From Cacajao melanocephalus (taxonomy: Eukaryota > Chordata > Mammalia > Primates > Pitheciidae), in contig CAUYLG010061895.1 of assembly GCA_963573385.1 (NCBI GenBank), positions 248,001 through 312,000 on the forward strand: a DNA stretch of 64,000 nucleotides. Direction: 5' to 3'. A program made the translations under genes and the position numbers. Below are positions 11,641 through 22,985 of the stretch, in pieces (the first letter of the stretch is position 1; the number at the start of each line of letters is the position of its first letter). The notes under the pieces are model-generated. The model was not told where the DNA came from, did not search any database, and saw only the letters and a list, made by a program, of their open reading frames with translations.

Positions 11641-12149
11641 GGGCCAATTATTTAATTGACACCTAAGATGGATAACCTGTGGTAAGGCCATAAAAGGCCA
11701 GCAACAAACTACAGCAAGTTTGACATAACCTTAGTATTTGAATTCTCTGTATTTTTTGTTATGTTTGAAATATGTTTGAAATATTTGAGAATGCATTAAA
11801 ATAATAAGGCCAGAAAATTCTTACTCAGTAGACCAGATCACATGTTACCATTAGATTAGCCTATCAATCCATATAGGACTAGCTTTGTCTGACTTCGAAG
11901 TTAATGGGGATACTGGCTCATAAATTTCTCCATTATTCCTCTTTTTGACTTAAAGCATGTATAGTCCCACTAAAAGAATAAAATAAAAATAAATAATATT
12001 TAAAAGGGCAACATAAACAATAATATATTTTCTCCTTTACATCAAGTCATCAAAATCTGGTCCCTCAGCTAGTTTGTTTCTGAGAAACTCAGAAAAAGAA
12101 GTGGGGAGAACTGTATGAGCCATTAGATAATTACAGTGGGTGGCCACAT
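11641..12149. other. AT-rich sequence, nothing recognised
   Basis: No gene or clear repeat seen. Confidence 0.35.
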
Positions 12150-12350
12150 TCATCCGATCTTTCATTCACTCAACAAACATTAGATATTTACAATGTGCAA
12201 GCTATTGCACTGAATGTTAAGGAGAATTGAAGGACAAGCACAATCTACTCATTACTCCCAAGTAGCTTAAGACATTGTAAAGGAATAAGTAATCTAACAA
12301 AGTGGCTCTAGTGCAAGACGAAATGTGACATGTGTTCAATAAATACATGA
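12150..12350 (-). repeat. L2 3'-end fragment (antisense)
   Basis: TTTCATTCACTCAACAAACA followed by a CAATGTGCAAGCTATTGCACTG-like run is the reverse complement of the L2 3' terminus. Confidence 0.5.
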
Positions 12351-12718
12351 TGAATGTGGGAACAGGGCCTAGCAGGAGGTATCTGATTTCTAACTTTATG
12401 TACCTTTTACATATATTTTTCTAAAAAAAAAATACATTTTTATTTCTACTTTGCTCTGTTTTGTTGTTTCTATTTATTTGTTTTCTTGTTGAGCTCAACT
12501 CCTCCCAACTAAATTTCTTACTTGGGGGCAAGGACTTTGTATGTGTGTTTAAAAATATATCTTTATGTCTCTCATAAAATCTATATGAAAATTCTTTACA
12601 TAGTGCAATATGCAATATAGTTAAATCTCAGTTGGTCTGGATTGACAGCATGCTTACCATTACAGCTGCCTGGCTTGATGATGGCCCCTAACTAATGCTA
12701 TACAATTTACAATATACA

Positions 12719-12777
12719 ATGGATCCTTGTTATTCACAGTAGTTATTGTTATTCACAGTAGTTACTCACAGTAGTTA
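12719..12777. repeat. Short tandem repeat, TTATTCACAGTAG unit
   Basis: The unit TTGTTATTCACAGTAGTTA occurs twice in a row, and a shortened third ACTCACAGTAGTTA follows. The flanking TTCTATAAAGTCATCATGAA suggests it lies in an old DNA-transposon remnant. Confidence 0.7.
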
Positions 12778-12841
12778 TGTTCTATAAAGTCATCATGAAC
12801 ACTAAATTAGAGAACACAGATCTTTTGCTCCTAGGGACATA

Positions 12842-12844
<3 letters not shown>

Positions 12845-12888
<44 letters not shown>
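12845..12888. repeat. (GT)22 microsatellite
   Basis: An uninterrupted run of 22 GT units, likely length-polymorphic. Confidence 0.97.
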
Positions 12889-12891
<3 letters not shown>

Positions 12892-13075
12892 CATATATAC
12901 GTATATATACATATATACGCATATATGTATATTATATGTAAATTAATATGTAAATTAATATACATACACATATATGTATATTAATATGTAAATTAATATA
13001 TATACGTGTATATACATATACGCATATACACACACACATACATAAATATACCTGCATATATAGATATACAAATCT
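12889..13075. repeat. TATA/CATATA low-complexity tract with palindromes
   Basis: Degenerate TATACA/TATGTA/AATTAATA sequence. It contains a perfect 12-bp inverted repeat, ATTAATATACAT (12954-12965) with ATGTATATTAAT (12974-12985), separated by 8 bases. Together with the GT run it could adopt non-B structure. Confidence 0.85.
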
Positions 13076-13114
13076 CACATAGATTATATGCTATAATGGT
13101 TAATACTTGCAAGT

Positions 13115-13268
13115 AGTAGATTCTGTTTTATTTTATGAAAGAAAAACTGAGGTTCTAAAGCATGAAGTGCCTGAGGCCGCCTCACTAATGGGTGCTAGAG
13201 TTGGGATTCAAATGCCCTCCATTTGGTCCCAGAGATGAGGCAATTTGCACTGCACTGTGTGGCCCCTA
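13115..13268 (-). repeat. MIR fragment (antisense)
   Basis: AAAACTGAGGTTCTAAAGCA, then GGGTGCTAGAGTTGGGATTC and AAATGCCC match reverse-complement MIR. Confidence 0.7.
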
Positions 13269-14509
13269 CTATCTCCATCTTCTGTTCGTAAAGCTGAAAC
13301 AAGAAGGTAGAGTGATGCCTTGTTTGACTTCAGCTGGCAAGATGCTCATAGGGTGACTCAGATTTGCTGCTTTGCTCATGTCTGTGGAATGACTGTGAAT
13401 GTGCTATAAGTATTGATTTTAGGATTACAAATACATTTTAGTGAATAGACAAGTTTGCAAATACACAAACAAGGAATAATGAAGATCAACTGTACTAACT
13501 AAAGACAAATGTTTTGCACTTACAGGTCTGTGAGTTGTTCAAGGTCAGACCATACCAGCTTGTCAACGATATACAGTAATAATAATTGGATATAAAAATG
13601 GACTTAGCAATATTAATTTAACAAATATTGTAATTTAATAATATCTGGCTTCAGCAGAGTGTGGTGAAATTCAATGACCAAGGCTAGCCATATACCTGGA
13701 ATATATCTATGTGATCATTTCACTGTAAGAGAACCCAACCACAACAGATATTGGGTTTCCTATAGCAAAATGTTTCATATATACACTAGTGGTGGTTAAA
13801 GACCTGCAGATAAAAGGGTATTCTTCGTGACCCAGGAGTGGGAGAACAAAGAAGCCAGAGTCTGAGACTTTTTAATTAAATTTAATGCATATCCTTCTTC
13901 TGCTCTTGCCATACTGTATTTTTGCTTGTAATAAAACTGTCCAATGAGTATAAACTGTTTGATGCCTTTCAGCAACTGAATACTTAAAGTAACTAATGTG
14001 TAATTAACTCACATAGTAAGTACTTAAAATGGGATGAATAAACAAATGAACACAATTTCACAAAATGATATTAGGCTTCAAAAGAAAAGACAAGTCTACC
14101 GCCAGCTAGTAAATTAGAAACGAGTTCATGAATCAAGGGAAATTCAAGATGGGCTTAAAAGAATGAATGTGATTTGGACAAACACTGATGGCCACAGAAG
14201 GGATCCCACAGTGGAAAGAATGTTCATTAGATACTGTTCTATCACCCTTCCTGAGGCCAGCTCACATTTTAATGACTGGTCCCTGCCAGTGTACAAACGC
14301 CTGGCCTTGTTTCCTCAATGCAGAACAATCAGGGGGGCCACTTCAGCCCCAAAGCTCCCCACGAAAATAGGCAGAGGCAGGAGTTGGTTGAGATTCTCTT
14401 ACTCCCTTACAAGAACTGTTCCCAACGGCACCTCTCAGGAAACTTCTTGTAAACAAACCTTCATTTTCAAGTCTTATTTTTTCCTTTGGAAGCCTGAATT
14501 ATGACAGAA
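13269..14509. other. Intron sequence, nothing recognised
   Basis: No convincing gene or repeat. A 113-codon plus-strand frame (14163-14504) has no recognised domain and a random composition. Confidence 0.35.
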
Positions 14510-14705
14510 AGAAAAGTAAAGGGCTTGTTTGAGGAAGGCACAGTCTAGTTTGGCCAGAACACAGAGTAAATGAGGATGAGCACTGGATAAGACTGGAATG
14601 GCAGGCCAGAGCCAAATCAAGCAAGCCCTTCATTAAGAGGCTAAGCAGTTTGAATTTTATTCTCTAGATGATGAATGGCCATTAAACATTCCTAGCAGAA
14701 GGAAA
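14510..14705 (-). repeat. L2 fragment (antisense)
   Basis: GGCAGGCCAGAGCCAAATCA, TTTGAATTTTATTCTCTAGA and the preceding TTGTTTGAGGAAGGCACAG follow the order of reverse-complement L2. Confidence 0.6.
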
Positions 14706-15508
14706 GTATTACCAAATTCATTCACAAGAAAATTAAACTGGCAGTAGTTTGGGGCAGAAATCTCTAAAGCAGTGTGTCCATACCCCACCACAAGATGATT
14801 AGAAAAGAGAACTAAATGATTCAACTTCTATTTGCCATTTTTTATATAAAACAAAAAGAGAAACCAATTAAAGTTTGCTAATATGAATATATGACTTAAC
14901 ACCAGTGTCATCACACGGCTGTTAATGCATATAGCACTTACAGTGTTCTTGGGAAGGTACATTTGTCTGTAGTGCACTTGGATAGCCAACAGTAGCACCC
15001 TGTTATTGTTCATTTTCAATATACAGTGATGCATTAGAGTTTACATCACTGGGAAAATGAATTTACATATTTGTATCAAGTTGTAATTAAAGTAGCCCTT
15101 AAAAAACAAACTACTGGTTCAAGTTTTTATCAAACATCAATGAAAGGGAGTACTAAAAATACAATCGCAAATAAAGAACTGTAAAAGGGAAAAATGAAAT
15201 TTCTACTTTTAGGACAAGCTCTTCTTCAGCTCTATCACAAGATTAAAAATAATGGCCATCTAATCAGATATAATAACAAATCAGAAAAAATAGTTTGAGA
15301 ACCTCAAGAAGATAACTTGAAATACGAATTAATATCCATTTTATTAGCTATGAACTGTGCCATAAAATCTCTGTGCCTTGAGATATTAGTGAATAATGCA
15401 ATTAAGTCATCAGGATTTATAAGACATTTTAAAATACTGTTAATTTTATATTTCTTATCTTCTTAGTGCCTATTTTTGTGTATGTTTTGCAATCTGGTGA
15501 TATAAATA

Positions 15509-15553
15509 TTTATATAGGAATATATAATATATATCTATGTATTCCTATATAAA
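15509..15553. repeat. AT-rich hairpin, 14-bp perfect arms
   Basis: TTTATATAGGAATA (15509-15522) and TATTCCTATATAAA (15540-15553) are exact reverse complements around a 17-base loop. It abuts the longer hairpin that follows. Confidence 0.95.
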
Positions 15554-15555
15554 AT

Positions 15556-15650
15556 TTTGATAACCAAACCATATTTTTACTAAAAAGTAAAATACATGTA
15601 TATATGTATACTTTTTTACCTTTTAGTAAAAATATGGTTTGGTTATCAAA
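15556..15650. repeat. Hairpin with 30-bp perfect arms
   Basis: The segment starting TTTGATAACCAAACCATATT (15556-15585) is the exact reverse complement of 15621-15650, with a 35-base spacer. Pairing continues six more bases after one mismatch. The spacer contains an ACATGTATATATGT palindrome. It looks like a small MITE or palindrome-forming insertion; I do not recognise the family. Confidence 0.95.
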
Positions 15651-15834
15651 CATACAGACTAGATACAAAGGTGTGGGAATCATTACCTTTGTGAATGAAT
15701 TGGTGCAAAAGAAACCAGAGAGAATCTTAATTCCATGTTCAGTTTGAAATATCAGCTGGATTCATCCATGATTATGTGAAAACAGCAACAAAAACAGCTA
15801 TTATTGTAAGTCACTCTCTACTTGCCAATCGCTG

Positions 15835-15995
15835 CCCAAAACTTTATATAGTTCATGTCACTTGGTCTTCACAACAGATTTATAAGCCAAGCACTCTTCT
15901 TATTTTAGGTTAGGAAAATGAGGGTTAAAGTGGTCAGATAACTCTCTGAAGGCCAGAATGCCAGGAAAAGGCAGATCCAAGAAAAAAACCCATGA
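15835..15995 (-). repeat. MIR fragment (antisense)
   Basis: CACTTGGTCTTCACAACAGA, TTAGGAAAATGAGGGTTAAA and GATAACTCTCTGAAGGCCAG match reverse-complement MIR. Confidence 0.65.
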
Positions 15996-17031
15996 CCGCC
16001 TAACTCCCAGGAACATGTCCTGAACCTTTATGACAGGAGTTTGCACTCTGCACCTCAATGAGACCAATTCAATAAAGTCCTACGCTCAGGTTGAGGAACC
16101 AAGGAGAGTGAAAGACACAGAATATTAACAGAAGGAAAATGAAAATGCTGCTTATCAGCTTGCTGTGGTTAGTTAATAGTCCTAATTTGCACCAGCTCCA
16201 AAGAGGGTGGTATTGAAACTTTTTTCCAGTAACATTCAATAGCCTAGGGCAGAAAGTAAATGACGGAAGCCAGGGTTGTGGATAAGGAAGGAAAGTATGG
16301 TAGAACAGCAAGGAGGAAAGATTACAAAAAATGGTAATCCTGATGTTGAACAGATCAACTAAATCTAAATATAGAGTTAAGCAGAACCAGAAGGACACAA
16401 AGGGGAGAAAAATAAGACAATTAAAACCAAAGCTACAAAGAGTTTACTCTGAGATTAGCATATCCAAGTTCAAGATCTTGATCATGGAGAAGTTCCAAGG
16501 GATATCAGGGCCCATGTCATGGCCATATTAGCATAAGGCTATTGAGAACTAAAGCGGTGATGAGTTTATTCTGCCATGAGCATCATTAAATAATAACTGG
16601 ATTAATGGCAAGAACCAAATGAGTAAGTACGGGGGCTAAACACTAAGCTAACTGCATCACTTCCTTATTGTCTCTAAGTAACAAGAGGTAGAGATCATTA
16701 TCATCTTCTTGTAACAGACAATTAAATTGAAGTCAGAAACACAAAGCCACAGTAACATCCTTCAATAAAACAAGAACACAGTTTATGGATGCAGCAAGCT
16801 TCAGGAAATAGAAAGAGATAAGGCAGAAGAATTAACACTCTCTAAAGGCAAACGCTACCTCCTTCTTAAATTTGCCCAGAGCCTCCTTCTGGGAGAAATT
16901 ATGGGCAGCCCTCAATAGTTTTCCAGAGTTGCATGATATTCCTCGTTTCTCTGCAGAGTACATAAATGATTCTATGTGTTCTCTTTCCCCTTGAGCTACT
17001 TCCACACTAAATGTAATTCTCCAATAACATG
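15996..17031. other. Intron sequence, nothing recognised
   Basis: No gene supported. Reading frames near 16069-16531 show no domain. Confidence 0.35.

Positions 17032-17066
<35 letters not shown>
17032..17066. repeat. A35 homopolymer at the Alu 5' end
   Basis: Thirty-five A residues directly before the Alu body. An A tract at the 5' side is unusual; the Alu may have inserted into, or recombined at, an older A tail. Confidence 0.9.
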
Positions 17067-17403
<337 letters not shown>

Positions 17404-17543
17404 TTAACATTAATTGGAGAAAAAATTTTACCAATAACATATTTTTAAAAATAAAAGTAGTAAAACATGAGTACATGGTAGAGATTACACCTGGTAGCAA
17501 ATTAACTTTGTGAATAAACAATAGTAATGGGAGGTAACACACA

Positions 17544-17883
17544 TGAAATGGTTTGGATCCATATACCCACCCAAATCTCATCTTGAAATGTATTCCCATA
17601 ATTCCCATGTGTTGTGGGACCGACCTGATGGGAGATAATTTGAATCATGGGAGCAGTTTTCCCCATACTGTTCTCATGGTAGTGAATAAGTCTTATGAGA
17701 TCTGATGGTTTTATCAGGGGTTTCTCCTTTTGTATCTTCCTCATTTTCTCTTGCCACTACCATGCCTCTTGCCATAATTCTGAGGCCCCCTCTAGCCATG
17801 GGGAACTGTAAGTCCAATTAAACTTCTTTTTCTTCCTAGTCTTGGGTATGTCTTTATCAGCAACATGAAAATGAACTAACACA
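17544..17883 (+). mobile_element. 5' LTR of THE1-type MaLR provirus
   Basis: A 340-base LTR opening TGAAATGGTTTGG and ending ...GAACTAACACA. Family text includes CACCCAAATCTCATCTTGAA, GAGATCTGATGGTTTTATCA and a GGGTATGTCTTTATCAGCAA end. The ACACA before it matches the sequence after the 3' LTR except for one base. Confidence 0.9.
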
Positions 17884-19453
17884 GTAAATTGGTACCAGTA
17901 GAGTGTGGCACTGCTGAAAAGATACCTGAAAATGTGAAAGTAGCTTTGAGACTGGGTAACAGGCAGAGGTTGGAACAGTTTAGAGGGCTCAGAAGAAGAC
18001 AGAAAAATGTGGGAAAGTTTGGAACTTTGTTGAACGGTTATGACAAAAATACTGATAATGATATGGACAATACAATCTAGGCTGAGGTGGTCTCAGATGG
18101 AGATGAGAAACTTGTTGGGAACTGGAGCAAAGGTGACTCTTGTTATGTTTTAGCAAAGAGACTGGTGGCATTTTGCCCCTGCCCTGGAGAACTGTGGAAC
18201 TTTGAACTTAAGAGAGATGATTTAGGGCACCTGATGGAAGAAATTTCTAAGCAGCAGCATTCAACAGGTGACTTGGGTGCTGTTAAAGGCATTCCATTTT
18301 ATAAGAGAAGCAGAGCATAAAAGTTCAGAAATTTTGCAGCCTGACAATGCCATAGAAAAGAAAAATCCATTTTCTGAGGAGAAATTCAAGCTAGCTGCAG
18401 AAATTTGCATAAGTAATGAGGAGCCAAATGTTAATCCCCAAAACAATGGGGAAAATATCTCCAGGGCCTGTCTAAGGTCTTCACAGCAGCCCCTCCTATC
18501 ACAGGTTTGAGGCCTAGGAGGAAAAAAATGGTTTCAAGGGCAAGGCCTAGGGTCCCTGTGCTGTGTGCAGTCTACATACTTGGTGCCCTGCGCCCCAGCT
18601 GCTCAAGCCATGACTAAAAGGGGCCAGGGTACAGCTCAAGCCATGGCTTCAGACGGTGCAAGCCCCAAGCCTTGGCAGCTTCCACGTGGTGTTGATCCTG
18701 CGGGTGCACAGAAATGAAGAATTGAGGTTTGGGAACCTCCGCCTAGATTTCAGAAGATGTATGGAAACACCTGGATGCCCAGGCAGAAGTCTGCTGTAGG
18801 GGCGGAGTGCTCATGGAGAACCTCTGCTAGGGCAATATGAAAGGGAAATTTGAGTCGGAGCCCCTACACAGAGTCCCTATTGCGGCACCACCTAGTGGAT
18901 CTGTGAGAAGACGGCCACCATCCTCCAGACCCCAGAATGGTAGATCCACCAACAGCTTGCATCATTCACCTTAAAAAACCACAGACACTCAATGCCAGTC
19001 CATGAAAGCAGCTGAGAGGGAGGCTGGATGCTGCAAAGCCACAGGGGCAGAGCTCCCCAAGACCATAGGAACCCACCTTTTGCATCAGTGTGACCTGGAT
19101 GTGAGACCTGGAGTCAAAGGACATCATTTGAGAGCTTTAAGATTTGACTGCCCCACTGGATTTTGGACTTGCATGGGGTTTGTAGCTAGCCCCTTTGTTT
19201 TGGATAATTTCTCCCATTTGGAATGGCTGTGTCTACTGAATACCTGTACTCCCTTTGTATCTAGGAAGTAACTAGCTTGCTTTTGATTTTACAGACTCAT
19301 AGGTGGAAGGGACTCGCCTTTTCTCAGATAAGACGTTGGACTGTGCACTTTTGAGTTAATGGTGGAATGAGTTAAGACTTTTGGGAACTGTTGGGAAGGC
19401 ATGATTGGTTTCGAAATGTGAGGACATGAGATTTGGAGGGGCCAAGGGCAGAA
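17884..19453 (+). mobile_element. THE1-type internal region, degraded
   Basis: 1570 bases between two same-strand LTRs, matching the roughly 1.6-kb THE1 internal region. It starts GTAAATTGGTACCAGTAGAG just after the LTR and continues with the family's GCTTTGAGACTGGGTAACAG segment. Open frames are short (up to about 89 codons) and broken; no functional gag-like protein is expected. THE1 elements lack env and pol and moved using ERVL proteins. Confidence 0.88.
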
Positions 19454-19828
19454 TGATATGGTTTGGTTCTATTTCCCCATCCAAATCTCATCTTGAACTG
19501 TACTCCCATAATTCCCACACGTTGTGAGAGGAACCTAGTGGGAGATAATTGGAATCACAGGGGCAGTTTCACCCATACTGTTCTTGTGGTAGTGAATAAG
19601 TCTCACGAGATCTGATGGTTTCATCAGGGGTTTCTGCTTTTGCATCTTCCTCATTTTCTCTTGCCGCCACCATGTAAGAAGTGCCTTTCACCTCCTGCCA
19701 TGATTCTGAGTTGAAAGGCACTTTTTACATGATTCCCTAGCCATGTGGAACTCTAAGTTCAATTAAACCTCTTTTTCTTCCCGATATTGGGTATGTCTTT
19801 ATCAGCGGCATGAAAATGGACTAATACA
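19454..19828 (+). mobile_element. 3' LTR of THE1-type MaLR provirus
   Basis: A 375-base LTR, TGATATGGTTTGG... to ...GGACTAATACA, in the same orientation as the 5' copy. It contains a segment near 19675-19730, with GAAGTGCCTTTCACCTCCTG, that the 5' LTR lacks. A GCACA after it pairs with ACACA before the 5' LTR as a 5-base target-site duplication with one change. Confidence 0.9.
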
Positions 19829-20194
19829 GCACAGCACTAGAAGCAGTGCTCAGTTAATTGGGCCCAACTTGTTCACCAAGGTTGTTCTTCCTGGAGAATA
19901 CTTTCCCCATCAGTTTTTTTGCTGGAAGGACCTCAGCTAGTACCTTTCGAGGCCTGGCTCAAAGGTCAATAAGTACTTCCTTCTCTAGTCCTTCAAGTCA
20001 TAAAAGTACTCACTTCTCTTATCTCTCATAACACTTACTACATTTTTTGTAACTACACCCCTAATATTTTTTTTCACAGTAATTTGTAATCCCAGTTTCC
20101 ATCTTCATTCCTATATTTGGGAAATAATTAGTATCAGGCATTGGAGAGGACAACATGAGCAAGGGAGGAAGAGTGTGAATATTCATGAAGACAA

Positions 20195-20322
20195 AAAGGT
20201 AACTATTGGCTATTAGGCTTAGAACCTGGGTGATGAAATAACCTGTAAAACAGAAGACACGAGTTTATCTGTATAACAAATCTGCACATGTACCTTTACT
20301 CTAAAATATATTTTTTAAAGAC
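20195..20322 (+). repeat. L1 3'-end fragment
   Basis: GGCTATTAGGCTTAGAACCT, then GGGTGATGAAATAACCTGTA and AACAAATCTGCACATGTACC match the 3' UTR end of primate/mammalian L1. Confidence 0.85.
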
Positions 20323-20749
20323 TAAAGTTAAATGGGAAAGACAGACTTTAAGTCAGTCAATTACACAGATAGCTATTTAGTAATAAATATTATACCAAGA
20401 AGGATAATACAGAGTATTTTGAGGGGAGATTTAAGAATGTGGAGTGAGAATGATGATCTTCCTGAAGAACTGATCTGGAAACTGGGGTCTGAGATTGAGT
20501 AGGAGTTGGCAATTGAAAACCAGGATATAGAATATGTCAGAAGCAACAGGAAACCCAAATGCTGTGGAAGTTGGGGCTTTCCAAAGAAATCACTGTAAAC
20601 TGAGAGAAGGGCGGCCCGTCAGACTGGAGAGGAGAAAGGACCTGACAACTCAAGAATTTGTTGGCCATTTTAGGGGTGTGAGATCTTATCAAAAGTATGG
20701 TAAGAATCATTATCATCACTGTACAAGTGACATGATCAGATTACACTTA
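20323..20749. other. Intron sequence, nothing recognised
   Basis: No gene supported. Confidence 0.35.
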
Positions 20750-20868
20750 CACTTGGAGAGTAGAGGCTGTGTCTTTTGAATTGTTGGTTTTTAACAACCA
20801 TCCCTAGAACAATGCATTACATTGTAAGTCCTAAGAAAATATTTCTTGAAGGAATGACCCATTGATTC
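20750..20868 (+). repeat. L2 3'-end fragment
   Basis: AGAGGCTGTGTCTTTTGAAT, CCCTAGAACAATGCATTACA and AAAATATTTCTTGAAGGAAT follow the L2 3' terminus, diverged. Confidence 0.55.
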
Positions 20869-22890
20869 ATTATACTATTTTCGTCAATTAACACAACCCT
20901 CAGACTTTATTTATCCATCTGTGATGCTTCACCTCTGTGAAGGCATTAGCTTAATTAAAGTTGCAGCCAGAGGGAATGAAACATAGAAGAGGTGGAAACA
21001 AATTACAATACAATGGAAATTTCTCATCATGTAGGAGTGTGGATAGATATTCATATAGACTGGCAGCTAATTCCATTATTGTGTGGCAAAAAGATAAAAT
21101 AAGATTTTAAGATGCCGTAATAGCTTTTCTGACAACACAAAGAAAAAGAGATTAGAGTGACAGTATTGACTTCTGCATTATACAACTATTTCTGCTATAA
21201 CCATCATTACACCTAATGGCTAAATACTAGATAGCTTCTTTTTTATTTTGTTGTTCTGAAGAGAAGGAGGGCTGAAGAAAAATTAACGTTAACTATATAA
21301 ATTTTACTTCCTATTTATTCTGAAACTACTTTCAGGTGTAATCTCCAAATATTAATTGCTAAATCTAGAATCTACTTAGGAAGCCTGGACTTCCAAATGA
21401 ACAGGAAGGCGAAGAGGGTGAGAGGGGCAAGAATCAATGAGACAGAATGTTTTTCAAAAGTCATGGCAACAGTTTTAATGTTTATGTAAAATACCACAGG
21501 ATACATTTTTAAAACCAATTGATGACCCTGTGATCCCACAGAAGAAAATGAATAATCACTCAAGAGCTCAGAAGAGACAGCCTGGTAGAACTGATTACTT
21601 CCCTTGATATTAAATTGATGCTTTTGTCTGGAAGGGGCCACCTTTGGGTCACAACTCATTGCATCCAGAAGCAACTTAATTATGCCTGCTAGTATCTTTA
21701 TAGAGAAGCTAGCACAAACTAAGAAGAGTGCTACATTCTCAACTCACTCTTTAAGCCTATTTTTTTTTTGTAGTGAGTTGCTAATGCCTGGGAAGAGTGG
21801 AGAATTGCCATTCCTGGTTCCCTGCTTAATTAAAGTCCTGTTAAAAAAAATCCCTTGTTGCCAGAGAATAGCTACAACTTTGGCAGAGGCAGTGCTAAGT
21901 TTGAGTATGGCCCTATGCCAGAGTGTGTCAATCTTGACCCCTTGGAGGATGATCAGCAGAAAGAGAGTAGTTAAACCTTTGTGTCCATTCAGTCTCAAAC
22001 TTTTGCTGGAATTGGCAAATACTATAGTGACTATTGTTTAAGGAGTAGCTGTCTACTAGGAAGTGGACTAAGACCACCAACTCTTTTCACATAAGGCACC
22101 AAACAGCAATAATGGTTTCCTGTCACTCCTGACCTGGCTTAGAACTCAACCAGTGATTCAAAGAAGAAAGAATATTACACTAGCAATCTTCTTTATATAT
22201 CTACATCATTTTTCCCTTCATATAAAAATTCCATTAGTACCAATAACAATAACGAAATTTTAAACAATGCCCTGTTCATGGGCCATTTGTGTAACATAAA
22301 TAGTATATCAACATATTAATGAATACAATAGAATATTAACAAGAATTTAAAACACATGGAATATAAGTTGCCAAATAAAGTCACCATTTAAATTCAAATT
22401 ATATGATGGAAAGTATGGGATTATAAAGTTTTACGAAATGAAAAAAAATATTAAGTAATGATGAAAATCCCAAAACGGTTATGTTTTAAATCTTATTATC
22501 TTATCATTCATGTTTTACCTGTTTGAAATGACTTTTAGTAATTCCAAAGTTCCCTGAGATACCATATTTTCTTCATGGAAGAAAGTAACTCTAATGTGAC
22601 TTCAGTAAATGATAACAACACAAATAATCCTACTACACTTGTAAGTCTTGATCAAATAATTCATCAAAGTGAAGTATATAAGCTCCATATAAGATTACTA
22701 AAAAGTTTCAATTACTATTTGTCTTTAATTAATATTCAACTTTTGAATAGAATCCTTCCTATCTTTGGAATTTTGTATATTATTTGAAAATATGTGTCAA
22801 TTCAAATCACTTTTTAAAAAGCACAAATGAAGATCCCAGGTATTCATTACATAAAGAGGTTATATGTTCAGTTACTAACAACCAATGCTA
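20869..22890. other. Intron sequence, nothing recognised
   Basis: AT-rich. Short frames on both strands near 21.4-22.0 kb overlap each other and show no domain. Confidence 0.35.
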
Positions 22891-22904
22891 GAACCCAAGT
22901 CGCT

Positions 22905-22985
22905 CCTCATTCATTCATTCAATAAACGTTTATTGATCTCCAGTTAGGTAGCAGGTACCGTTCTAGGTGATGAAGAGAAATACAC
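22905..22985 (-). repeat. L2 3'-end fragment (antisense)
   Basis: CATTCATTCATTCAATAAAC, then GTTTATTGATCTCCAGTTAG and GGTACCGTTCTAGGTGATG match reverse-complement L2 terminus. Confidence 0.7.

Noticed and set aside
17884..19453. Possible intact retroviral gene in the THE1-type interior
   Set aside because: The longest frames are under 90 codons and broken, and this non-autonomous group lacks pol and env.
21372..22041. Paired frames of 84-119 codons on both strands
   Set aside because: They overlap each other in opposite directions, lack domains and show no splice or promoter context.
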